DNA of 57,350 nucleotides. Origin: Planctomycetota bacterium (GTDB taxonomy: Bacteria; Planctomycetota; Planctomycetia; Pirellulales; Pirellulaceae). This document shows positions 1-7,265 of this stretch, piece by piece. Both the position numbers and the translations under genes were made by a program. Every line of letters begins with the position of its first letter. Position 1 is the first letter of the stretch. The DNA lies in NCBI GenBank assembly GCA_024276655.1, contig JAJRWU010000285.1, forward strand, positions 1-57,350, read 5' to 3'. The notes beneath the pieces are model-generated. The model saw nothing but the letters and a program-made list of their open reading frames with translations, was not told the origin of the DNA and did no database searches.

Positions 1-127
<127 letters not shown>

Positions 128-277
128 CGTTTCCCTTTCCTTATTGATTCCAGAGAGCCACGCCCGCCGAGAGATTCGGTTTTAACGCAGAGGCCGCAAA
201 GACGCGCAGAGGGCCGCGGAGTTGAACCGCGCCATAGCCGGTTCTTAACTTGTATTCTTTCTTACTTCCCAATATTT

Positions 278-306
278 TCTCTGTGGTCTCGGTGTACTCT
301 GTGGTG
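278..306. repeat. dispersed CTCTGTGGTCTCGGTG-type repeat (family D), copy 1
   Basis: The motif CTCTGTGGTCTCGGTG followed by an ACTCTGTGG half recurs, in either orientation and with small changes, at 15119-15149, 15198-15226, 16842-16870, 17040-17072 and 17127-17155. A degenerate version lies near 185-220. Similar boilerplate is known from many unrelated bacterial genomes, and its function is unknown. Between 128 and 376 I see nothing else except this repeat. Confidence 0.7.
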
Positions 307-376
307 AAAATGTTTTTTTGTCACTCGCTACTTTTATTCTTTTTCACGGCCCCATCTTTTTTGGGGATTGCGTTCG

Positions 377-1909
377 TCACTCATTTTCCGACTGTGCTTG
401 GCCCACGCAAATCAACTTTGAACGCGTGCGCACAATCAGCCGCCCGTCGGCGATGGCGGGTGTGCCAATGATGCTGTCGCCCATGTCGTTTTTCGCCAGC
501 ACGGTCAGTTTGGCGGTGTTCGCAATCACCACGATATTGCCGTTTTCCGCCGCGATGTAAATTTTGCCATCGCCGTAAATGGGCGAAGCGAAATACTGGC
601 TGGCGTTGGGAAGGCGTTTGGTTTTTCGCACCGGTTGGCCATCTTGGGTGCTGAAGCAGGTGGTGATGCCGCCGCCCTTGACGAGCAACATGCGGCCGTC
701 GAGCACGAACGGTGAGACGATATGGTCGGTGTGCTTGGTGGCGCGCCTCCAGAGCAGGTGCGTGTGGCTGACATCGCCTCGTCCGCCGGCGCGAACCGCC
801 ATGATGAATTCATCGGCGGCATTTTCCGAATCGTACGAAGCGCCGGCGAAGTTGTCGGCGTGTAGGAATGCGCGGTCGAGTTCCTCCCCTTCGAGGAAGC
901 CGTCTTTGTTTTTGTCTCCCCGGCCGAACGTTTTTTCGTAGAAGGCGGGCGGAATTTCGGCCTCGCCAGCGATAGCCTGCATCTCAGCCTTGCTCAGACG
1001 GCCATCGTTGTTGCCGGTTTCGACTTGATCGGCGCTGGCTAGCCACTGGTTGGCGATGCCGCCGCTTTGCACGGAAATGTAAATCACGTCGTCGACCACG
1101 ACCGGCGTCGTTTTGATGTTGCGCAGCAACGTTTTCGCCTTCCACAAACGCTTGCCGGTTTGAGGGTCGTAACCGAGCAACAGCCCGGTGCCCGCCACGA
1201 TGATTTCATCGCCCGTTGCGGTGTGGCACACGACTGGGTGCGAGTAGTTCACCGCCATGTCGTTGCGGTCGTCTTTCCAGCGAATTTCGCCGGTGCTCTT
1301 CTCGATGGCGTACATGGCCGGGTGGAGGTCGTCGTCTTGGCAGAACAGAATCAGGTCTTTGTAGAGCACCGGCGACATGGCCGGCCCCCACTTGAACACC
1401 ATGAACGGAACCGGCAGTTTCAATTGCCAGACGTCTTCACCCGTGGCCGCGTCAACGGCGAGCATGCCCAGCGTGCTGAAGTAAAAATACACCTGCTTGC
1501 CGTCGGCGGCGGGCGTGGTGCTTGCGCCGCTGTTGGTTTCATGCACGTTCCGTAACGGACCGGTTTTCCATTGGCGGCGCCAAAGGAGTTTGCCGCTATC
1601 GAGATCGAAGGCGGCCAAAGCAATCGTTTGCTTGCCGGTCATCTCGGTGACAAAAACACGCCCCGCCGCCACCACCGGGCTGCCCACGCCATCGCCCAAC
1701 GGCGCCGACCAGCGAACACCCTCGGTTTCGGAAAACTCCACCGGCAAGGGGTTTGTCGAGGTTGCAATTCCCGTGCAGTTGGGTCCTCGAAATTGCGGCC
1801 AATCGTCCGCCGCCAAGGAACTTGGGGAGCCGCAGATGCAGGACGTCAAGAGGCAGGCGATTACCGACCTGCCAACCCAACTTCGAGACGGGAAACGAAT
1901 GATTTGCAT
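377..1909 (-). CDS. PQQ-like beta-propeller protein with EF-hand motifs
   Basis: 510 aa with an N-terminal signal peptide (hydrophobic stretch around residues 15-33, cleavage near SLAAD). The mature part starts with the planctomycete pattern WPQFRGPN and then has repeated W-x-x-x-L/DxxTGxxLW blades (e.g. DLDSGKLLWRRQW, DAATGEDVWQL, DPQTGKRLWKA), as in PQQ-binding-like/BamB-type propellers. Two EF-hand-like loops (NNDGRLSKAE and DKNKDGFLEGEE) are inserted near the middle. No quinoprotein dehydrogenase active site was recognised, so it is more likely a periplasmic scaffold or binding protein than an enzyme. It stands alone, divergent from the next gene. Confidence 0.85.
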   Translation of the reverse strand: MQIIRFPSRSWVGRSVIACLLTSCICGSPSSLAADDWPQFRGPNCTGIATSTNPLPVEFSETEGVRWSAPLGDGVGSPVVAAGRVFVTEMTGKQTIALAAFDLDSGKLLWRRQWKTGPLRNVHETNSGASTTPAADGKQVYFYFSTLGMLAVDAATGEDVWQLKLPVPFMVFKWGPAMSPVLYKDLILFCQDDDLHPAMYAIEKSTGEIRWKDDRNDMAVNYSHPVVCHTATGDEIIVAGTGLLLGYDPQTGKRLWKAKTLLRNIKTTPVVVDDVIYISVQSGGIANQWLASADQVETGNNDGRLSKAEMQAIAGEAEIPPAFYEKTFGRGDKNKDGFLEGEELDRAFLHADNFAGASYDSENAADEFIMAVRAGGRGDVSHTHLLWRRATKHTDHIVSPFVLDGRMLLVKGGGITTCFSTQDGQPVRKTKRLPNASQYFASPIYGDGKIYIAAENGNIVVIANTAKLTVLAKNDMGDSIIGTPAIADGRLIVRTRSKLICVGQAQSENE

Positions 1910-1964
1910 GACAATAACTCCACGGTTCGTTATTATGGATCTTTTGAGTGTCGGCTTTCGCTCC

Positions 1965-2009
1965 TTGAAAGAAACGAAACGCCGCTACTTTCGCGGAGCG
2001 AAAGGCGAC
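1965..2009. repeat. 27-bp dispersed repeat with hairpin, copy 1
   Basis: Positions 1983-2009 match the reverse complement of 12253-12279 exactly over 27 bp (core CTTTCGCTCCGCGAAAG). A half-copy CTTTCGCTCC at 1966-1975 pairs with GGAGCGAAAG at 1995-2004, so the whole forms a hairpin. It lies between two divergent genes; nothing else was recognised in 1910-2190. Confidence 0.75.
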
Positions 2010-2190
2010 TATACGACAATAATCATTTGGACAACGCCAAAATCATTGGCTGGACCTGCAAATGATCGTACTTTCCACCGCCGGGCAAGGCAATCGAATT
2101 GTGCTGGCAAATTGTGCTGGCCGCTGTTTTTTCCCCGCTCCAACGGCGCGGCCGATTGAAATGATCGTTTTCTGAAAGGCGGCAACCGCA

Positions 2191-2454
2191 TTGGCCACTG
2201 TTTTTATTCCGGCGCAAATGTCCGACACCACCGGCGGCGTGCGAGAAGTATCGCTCGCGGCGGCGAATGTGCGAGAAGTTGTGGCGCAGCTCGAAGAACG
2301 TTTCCCCGGTATTGGCGCGCGTTTGCAAAAAGGTGACGCGTTAGCGCCCACGCTGCAAGTTTCGATCGACGGCGTGCTTTCCACCAAGGGTCTGCGGTCG
2401 GCGGTCGGCCCGGAGAGCGAAGTGCATTTTCTTCCCGCCATGGTGGGCGGGTAG
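2191..2454 (+). CDS. MoaD/ThiS-family small sulfur carrier protein
   Basis: 87 aa ubiquitin-like protein ending in the Gly-Gly tail (PAMVGG) that MoaD/ThiS proteins need for adenylation and thiocarboxylate formation. The motif FLPAMVGG at the C terminus and the VREVVAQLEERFPGI helix in the first third fit the MoaD family. The start is TTG, chosen because AAAGGCGG lies about 9 bases upstream and no ATG is available in frame. No MoaE, MoeB or thiazole gene is nearby, so the partner pathway (molybdopterin, or another sulfur transfer) cannot be told from context. Confidence 0.8.
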   Translation: MATVFIPAQMSDTTGGVREVSLAAANVREVVAQLEERFPGIGARLQKGDALAPTLQVSIDGVLSTKGLRSAVGPESEVHFLPAMVGG

Positions 2455-2470
2455 CGGCCAAACGGTTCGC

Positions 2471-3505
2471 CTAGCTCACTTCGGCGCGTTTCAATAGCTG
2501 GACGCCGCAGCCGTTTTCATGGGGGTATCGGCAGACGCCGCGTTCAATGCGCACGCCGGTGGCGATGTCGTCGGCCAAGAGCAGAGCGCCGTCCATATCG
2601 ACGTAATCGAGTAGCGGGGCGATTTGTGCAATCGCCGAAATGCCGACCGTCGACTCCGTCATGCAGCCGACCATCACCTTCATGTCGTACTTCCGGGCTT
2701 CTTCGATCATTCTCCGCGCCGGCGTGAGGCCGCCGCATTTGACCAGCTTGATGTTCACTCCGTGAAACGCGCCGCGGCAACGGGCCACATCTCGCTCGAC
2801 GACACAGCTTTCGTCCGCCACGACGGGCAAGACGCTCTCGGCGAATACGCGCTGCATACCTTCGGCGGCGTCCGCCGGGAGCGGTTGTTCGATCAACTCT
2901 ACGTTCAAGTTTTTCAAAACGCGCGCGTTGCGAATTGTTTCGTCGGCGGTCCAGCCGCAGTTGGCGTCGACGCGAAACACGGCGTCGGTATGGCCTCGCA
3001 ATTGCCGCACGATTTCCAAGTCGTTTTGGCCGCCGCCGAGTTTGATTTTATAGACCGGCCACTCGGGAAATTCCCGCATTTTTTCCAGCATGACGTCAAT
3101 CGGATCGATGCCCAGCGTGTAGTTCGTCAACGGCGTTTGACTTGGGTCGAGCCCCCAAAGTTGATAGACCGGCGCCCCGCGCAGCTTTCCCCAAAGATCG
3201 TACGCGGCCAAATCCAACGCGCATTGCGCGAAGGGCGACGGCTTCAAATGCTCGTTGAGCGCCTCCCAAATCGCCGCCGGTTCGGTCATCGTGAGCGACG
3301 CCAAGGGCGTGCGAACATTCTCAAGGGCGGCCGCCATTTCTTCAAAAGAGGCGCCGTAATAATCGTTCGTCGTGGCCTCGCCGTATCCACGAACATCGCC
3401 TTCTCGCAACTCCACGATGAGCGTCTCTTGCACCGTGACCGTGCCGCGAGAAATGGTGAAGGGCCGCCGCAGCGGCAGTTCGAATCGGTGCAGTTTGAGG
3501 TCCAT
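2471..3505 (-). CDS. enolase-superfamily epimerase (dipeptide epimerase / N-acetyl-glutamate racemase-like)
   Basis: 344 aa. The muconate-lactonising/dipeptide epimerase signature is present: KIKLGG (K-x-K acid/base lysine, about residue 154), metal ligands in VDANCGW, IEQPLP and VADES, and the second catalytic lysine in NIKLVKCGG. It starts 6 bases after the stop of the DUF1611 gene, so the two are almost certainly co-transcribed. In other bacteria this pair is known either as an L-Ala-D/L-Glu epimerase unit (cell-wall peptide recycling) or as DgcA with DgcN, where the enolase member racemises N-acetyl-D-glutamate. I cannot decide between these from sequence alone. Confidence 0.85.
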   Translation of the reverse strand: MDLKLHRFELPLRRPFTISRGTVTVQETLIVELREGDVRGYGEATTNDYYGASFEEMAAALENVRTPLASLTMTEPAAIWEALNEHLKPSPFAQCALDLAAYDLWGKLRGAPVYQLWGLDPSQTPLTNYTLGIDPIDVMLEKMREFPEWPVYKIKLGGGQNDLEIVRQLRGHTDAVFRVDANCGWTADETIRNARVLKNLNVELIEQPLPADAAEGMQRVFAESVLPVVADESCVVERDVARCRGAFHGVNIKLVKCGGLTPARRMIEEARKYDMKVMVGCMTESTVGISAIAQIAPLLDYVDMDGALLLADDIATGVRIERGVCRYPHENGCGVQLLKRAEVS

Positions 3506-3511
3506 GCGTGT

Positions 3512-4558
3512 TTACTCGCCTTGCCAATCTGTTTCCGCCTGGAACTTCAAAACCGCCTCGACTAGGTCGTCGGCGCCGTGCCGGAACACATCGCACACCG
3601 GCAGGCCGAATTCCTTCCGTATGCGTTCTCGCTCTTGTTCGGCTGCGTCGGGCGTGAGCGTGCGGCTGTTCATCGCGATACCAATCACATCGCACGGCCG
3701 CATCAGCCGGGCCATGGTTTCATACGCCTGCAAGATGCGCGCCAGCGGCGGAATGCGCACATGCCCAACGCCATGCACCATTTCGCGCCCCGCTTCGTAG
3801 CAGAGAATCAATGCATGCGGCAAACATCCATGCAACAAGCCGAGTGTGACGGCCGAATACGAAGGATGGGCCAAACTGCCTTGGCCCTCGACCAACAAAA
3901 TTTCATGTTCTTGATTCTGGAGGACCAACTTCTCCGCCGCCCCGCTGACAAAATCGGCCACCACGCAATCGATCGGGCAGCCATCGCCTTCGACCATGAT
4001 TCCCGTCTGGCCAGTGGCGACGAATTTTGCATCGTGGCTGCGGCTGCGCAGCCCGGCGGCAACTTCGATGGAAACCACCATCTTGCCGATGCTGCAATCG
4101 TTGCCAACAGTGTGAATGCGGAGGCAGTCGGGCCGCAGTCCTTGCCGGCGGGCGACATCGCGATGGTCGTTCTTGCGCACATCGGTCAAGGTGCAACCCG
4201 CTTCGGCGGCGGCGGCCACGAACTGGGCGTCGTCGGTGAGGAAGTCGTGCAGGCCGGAAACGATGTCGAGTCCTTGAGAGAGCGCCGAAAGAATGACGGC
4301 CCGCCAAGCGGCGGGAATCTTGCCGCCGGTGGGCGCGATGCCGATCAGCAACGTGTTGGCGCTGGGCGCCTCTTGCACGCTCCGCACAATGGGGATATCG
4401 CCGCCGACGCAGAACAGCTCTTGCGCCGTCTTACCGGCTTGAGTGCTATCGAGCACGGCCACAACTTCTTCGCCGCGATAGCGAATAACGCTGCACGCCG
4501 TTTTCCCCGTGGACGGATTCGAATGGCCTTCGGTGAGAATAATCAGTTTGCGAGTCAT
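3512..4558 (-). CDS. DUF1611 family protein (DgcN-like D-glutamate N-acetyltransferase candidate)
   Basis: 348 aa. It shows the DUF1611 layout: an N-terminal Rossmann-like domain (residues 1-140, GIAPTGGKIP) and a P-loop-like second domain with TVGNDCSIGKM around residue 152, then TGQTGIMVEGDG and VEGQGSLAHPSYSAVT. DUF1611 members paired with an enolase-superfamily epimerase have been reported as D-glutamate N-acetyltransferases (DgcN), feeding the product to the racemase DgcA. The same gene pair is seen here, in the order DUF1611 then epimerase. The acetyltransferase role is therefore transferred by family and context, not shown by a motif I can verify. Confidence 0.8.
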   Translation of the reverse strand: MTRKLIILTEGHSNPSTGKTACSVIRYRGEEVVAVLDSTQAGKTAQELFCVGGDIPIVRSVQEAPSANTLLIGIAPTGGKIPAAWRAVILSALSQGLDIVSGLHDFLTDDAQFVAAAAEAGCTLTDVRKNDHRDVARRQGLRPDCLRIHTVGNDCSIGKMVVSIEVAAGLRSRSHDAKFVATGQTGIMVEGDGCPIDCVVADFVSGAAEKLVLQNQEHEILLVEGQGSLAHPSYSAVTLGLLHGCLPHALILCYEAGREMVHGVGHVRIPPLARILQAYETMARLMRPCDVIGIAMNSRTLTPDAAEQERERIRKEFGLPVCDVFRHGADDLVEAVLKFQAETDWQGE

Positions 4559-4653
4559 GTGCGGTTAAATACCTCAAACGGCTGGAAGCAAGCCGAGATT
4601 ATAACCGCTCAAAACCCCGAGCGTACTCCACGGGCAAACACCTGTGAAGTGTA

Positions 4654-5592
4654 TTATTTTTTCGCGTCCTCGCGGGCTGAAAGATACTGCCGGCAGGTCG
4701 ACCACAACGACCGCTGGTAGTTCGTCGAGACGAGCGTCGGCTCTCGCGCCAGCGAGCGGCAAAAGTGCGTCAGGGCGATAAGTTGTTCGTCGGTCAGATT
4801 CGCGCTGCTGGGGTGCGGCGTGCCCGGCATTCCCAGTAACAGACGCAAGTAAATCGACTCCATCGTCGAGCCTCCCTTGAGTGGTTCATGGACCAAATCG
4901 CGAGGGCGGGTTTGACGGCGTTTGTTGTCGACCAGCCAAACATCCTGCGCGCCGACGCCATCGTCGCCATGGCATGCCTGGCAGCCTTGCTTGAAGTACA
5001 GATTCCCGCCCGCGACCACCTGTCTGGGGTCGGGATCGCCGAATATTGGCACGATGGTCTCTTGCGGCGTCGTGCGCTGGGCCACCAGTTGTTCTAGCTC
5101 CTGTTCGCTGAATTCCCGTTGGTCGGATTCCAGTTCGGCAGTCGCGGCGGCGCGGGCGCCCGCTCGCCAAAACGCAAGCACCTGCCGGGCCAAAAGCGTT
5201 CGTTGGCTGGCGGGCAGGTTATCGAAAGATTGCATGGAGGTTCCAGGAACGCCGTGCTGGATCACGCGCTCGATATCTTGCCGCGTAGCGCGACGGTTCC
5301 GCGTGCTCACGAGGCGAAATTCGCCCGAGCGAAAATCTCGCGGCTTGGGGTGCAGGTTACGCGTGGCCGGCCCTTTTCCATCTCCCTTGAGGCCATGACA
5401 GGCACTGCAATGCGAGGCGAATAATTCCGGGCCCGTCTTTGGCGGCGCCGACTCCGCCAAACTGTTTTTCACCGTGGGTGAAGCCGCATCGCCCGACGCC
5501 CATGAATGTTTCCCGCTCAAGAACAGGCCCAGCGCCAACAGGCAAACGACACCCAGCGGATAAACAAAATAACGAAGGTAATTCTGGAGCAA
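4654..5592 (-). CDS. diheme c-type cytochrome, membrane-anchored
   Basis: 312 aa. An N-terminal membrane segment (residues 7-28) is followed by two class I cytochrome c domains, with haem sites CSACH at residues 62-66 and CQACH at 204-208. GTSM near residue 120 could supply the first axial Met, and LLLGMPG near the C terminus the second. A linker rich in Glu/Gln separates the domains. The start is TTG with GGAG 8 bases upstream; no better ATG exists. It probably carries electrons on the periplasmic side. It follows the DUF1501 gene on the same strand, but a terminator-like element lies between them. Confidence 0.85.
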   Translation of the reverse strand: MLQNYLRYFVYPLGVVCLLALGLFLSGKHSWASGDAASPTVKNSLAESAPPKTGPELFASHCSACHGLKGDGKGPATRNLHPKPRDFRSGEFRLVSTRNRRATRQDIERVIQHGVPGTSMQSFDNLPASQRTLLARQVLAFWRAGARAAATAELESDQREFSEQELEQLVAQRTTPQETIVPIFGDPDPRQVVAGGNLYFKQGCQACHGDDGVGAQDVWLVDNKRRQTRPRDLVHEPLKGGSTMESIYLRLLLGMPGTPHPSSANLTDEQLIALTHFCRSLAREPTLVSTNYQRSLWSTCRQYLSAREDAKK

Positions 5593-5629
5593 CGCAAGAT
5601 CTCCAACGCGGGATGTGATCGAATTTTAA

Positions 5630-5727
5630 GGGATAGTCCTGAAATAGGTTACCGGTTTAGTTCAGAAAAGCCCGGCATTTTCAAAATGCCGGGCTTTTAA
5701 TTCGGCATGTAAATTCAAGACTGTTCC
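5630..5727. repeat. family A element with terminator-like palindrome (core 5666-5698)
   Basis: The 33-bp core is a perfect palindrome (AAAAGCCCGGCATTTT, one-base loop, mirror arm), and conserved flanks bring the element to about 98 bp. Its ends are imperfect inverted repeats (GGGATAGTC at 5630-5638, GACTGTTCC at 5719-5727). The right end overlaps the stop codon of the DUF1501 gene: the G of TAG is the first base of the repeat. The core lies 29 bases past that stop and ends in T4, so it can act as an intrinsic terminator for that gene. Confidence 0.7.
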
Positions 5728-7205
5728 TAAGCCAGAATCTCGTTAATAATTCGAGCGGGCAGCACGCCGGTCAGGCGTTGGTCGAGCCCTTGGCGTTTGA
5801 CGGAAAACCGTTCATGGTCGTATCCCATTTGGTGGAGCACTGTGGCGTGGAAATCTCGAATGTGTACGGGTTCATTCACGATGTTGTAGGAGAAGTCGTC
5901 GGTTTCGCCGTAAATCGTACCGCCCTTGAAGCCGCCGCCGGCCATCCACATGGTGAAACAACGCGGATGGTGGTCGCGACCGTAATTCTGTTTCGACAGC
6001 CCGCCCTGGGAATAAATAGTGCGGCCAAACTCGCCGCCCCAAATGACCAGCGTTTCGTCGAACATGCCGCGTTGTTTGAGATCTTGGATCAGTCCATAGG
6101 TGGCTTGGTCGACGTCTCGGCATTGGTCGGGCAACCGCCCCGCGACATTGGCGTGGGTGTCCCAGTTGTTGTGATAGATTTGCACGAACCGCACGCCGCG
6201 CTCGACCATTCTCCGCGCCAAGAGGGCGGTGTTGGCGAAGGCTCCGGGTTTTCTGGCGGCTTCGCCGTAAAGCTTGAAGGTCGATTCGGGCTCGCAGGCA
6301 AGATCGGTCAACTCTGGCACGCTGGCCTGCATACGAAACGCCAGTTCATACTGCTGGATGCGGGTATGCGTTTCGGGGTCTCCGACCAAGTTGTAATTCA
6401 GTTCGTTGAGCGATTTCAAACCGTCGAGCGTCTTCCTTCTGACAGCCGCCGGCACGCCCGGCGGGTTGTTGATAAACAGAATGGGGTCGCCGCTGGTGCG
6501 GAAAGGGGTGGCCGCGTGCTCGCCCGCCAAGTAGCCCGACGACCACAGCCGAGCCGAAATGGCCTGCACCTGTTCGGTGTTGCTGGGCTGCGCCACCATC
6601 ACGACAAACGTGGGCAGGTTGTTGTTCAAGGAGCCCAGCCCGTACGACATCCAGGCGCCCAAACATGGCCGCCCAGTAATCTGGTTTCCGGTTTGCATGT
6701 AGCTGATGGCCGGTTCATGGTTAATAGCCTCGGTGTGCATGCTGCGCACGAAGACCATGTCGTCGACCATTTTCCTGGTCCAGGGCAACAGTTCGCAGAC
6801 CGACATTCCCGATTCGCCGCAGCGCTCGAACTTGAATTTCGAAGGCGCAATCGGAAAACGCGTCTGGCCCGATGTCATGGTGGTCAGACGTTGGCCCCGG
6901 CGAATCGATTCGGGGAGGTCTTTGTCGTACCATTGGTCCATCACGGGCTTGTGGTCGTAGAGGTCGATTTGCGGCGGACCGCCCACCATATGCAGGTAGA
7001 TGACGTGCTTGATCTTGCCGGGAAAATGTGTGGGAACCGCCCCGCTGGTGCGTTCTCCCGGCTGCAATTTCGCCTTGCCGCCCGGCGCCGCCAAAACGCT
7101 CTCTCCCGCCAGCGAAGCCAACGCCGCGCCCCCCAGCAAATGCGAGCCTTGCGAGAAGAAATGCCGCCGCGTGATATTTTGAGCAAATTCGTTGAACAGA
7201 CTCAT
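5727..7205 (-). CDS. DUF1501 family Tat-exported protein
   Basis: 492 aa. The N terminus has a twin-arginine signal (TRRHFFSQGSHLLGGAALASLAG). The body has the DUF1501 pattern, with YLHMVGGPPQIDLYDHKP, a long middle part, and conserved VIWGGEFGRT followed by GRDHHPRCFTMWMAGGG. DUF1501 proteins belong to the alkaline-phosphatase-like superfamily and in planctomycetes almost always sit beside a DUF1549/DUF1553 cytochrome protein, as here (60 bases downstream of it). The start ATG has GAGG 8 bases upstream. The substrate is unknown; a role in breakdown of complex carbohydrates is only a common guess. Confidence 0.9.
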   Translation of the reverse strand: MSLFNEFAQNITRRHFFSQGSHLLGGAALASLAGESVLAAPGGKAKLQPGERTSGAVPTHFPGKIKHVIYLHMVGGPPQIDLYDHKPVMDQWYDKDLPESIRRGQRLTTMTSGQTRFPIAPSKFKFERCGESGMSVCELLPWTRKMVDDMVFVRSMHTEAINHEPAISYMQTGNQITGRPCLGAWMSYGLGSLNNNLPTFVVMVAQPSNTEQVQAISARLWSSGYLAGEHAATPFRTSGDPILFINNPPGVPAAVRRKTLDGLKSLNELNYNLVGDPETHTRIQQYELAFRMQASVPELTDLACEPESTFKLYGEAARKPGAFANTALLARRMVERGVRFVQIYHNNWDTHANVAGRLPDQCRDVDQATYGLIQDLKQRGMFDETLVIWGGEFGRTIYSQGGLSKQNYGRDHHPRCFTMWMAGGGFKGGTIYGETDDFSYNIVNEPVHIRDFHATVLHQMGYDHERFSVKRQGLDQRLTGVLPARIINEILA

Positions 7206-7265
7206 AACGTAAACCTCGATATTTTTGTGCGATTTGACTCGTTGGGAATCGGTTTCGGTGTGGGT

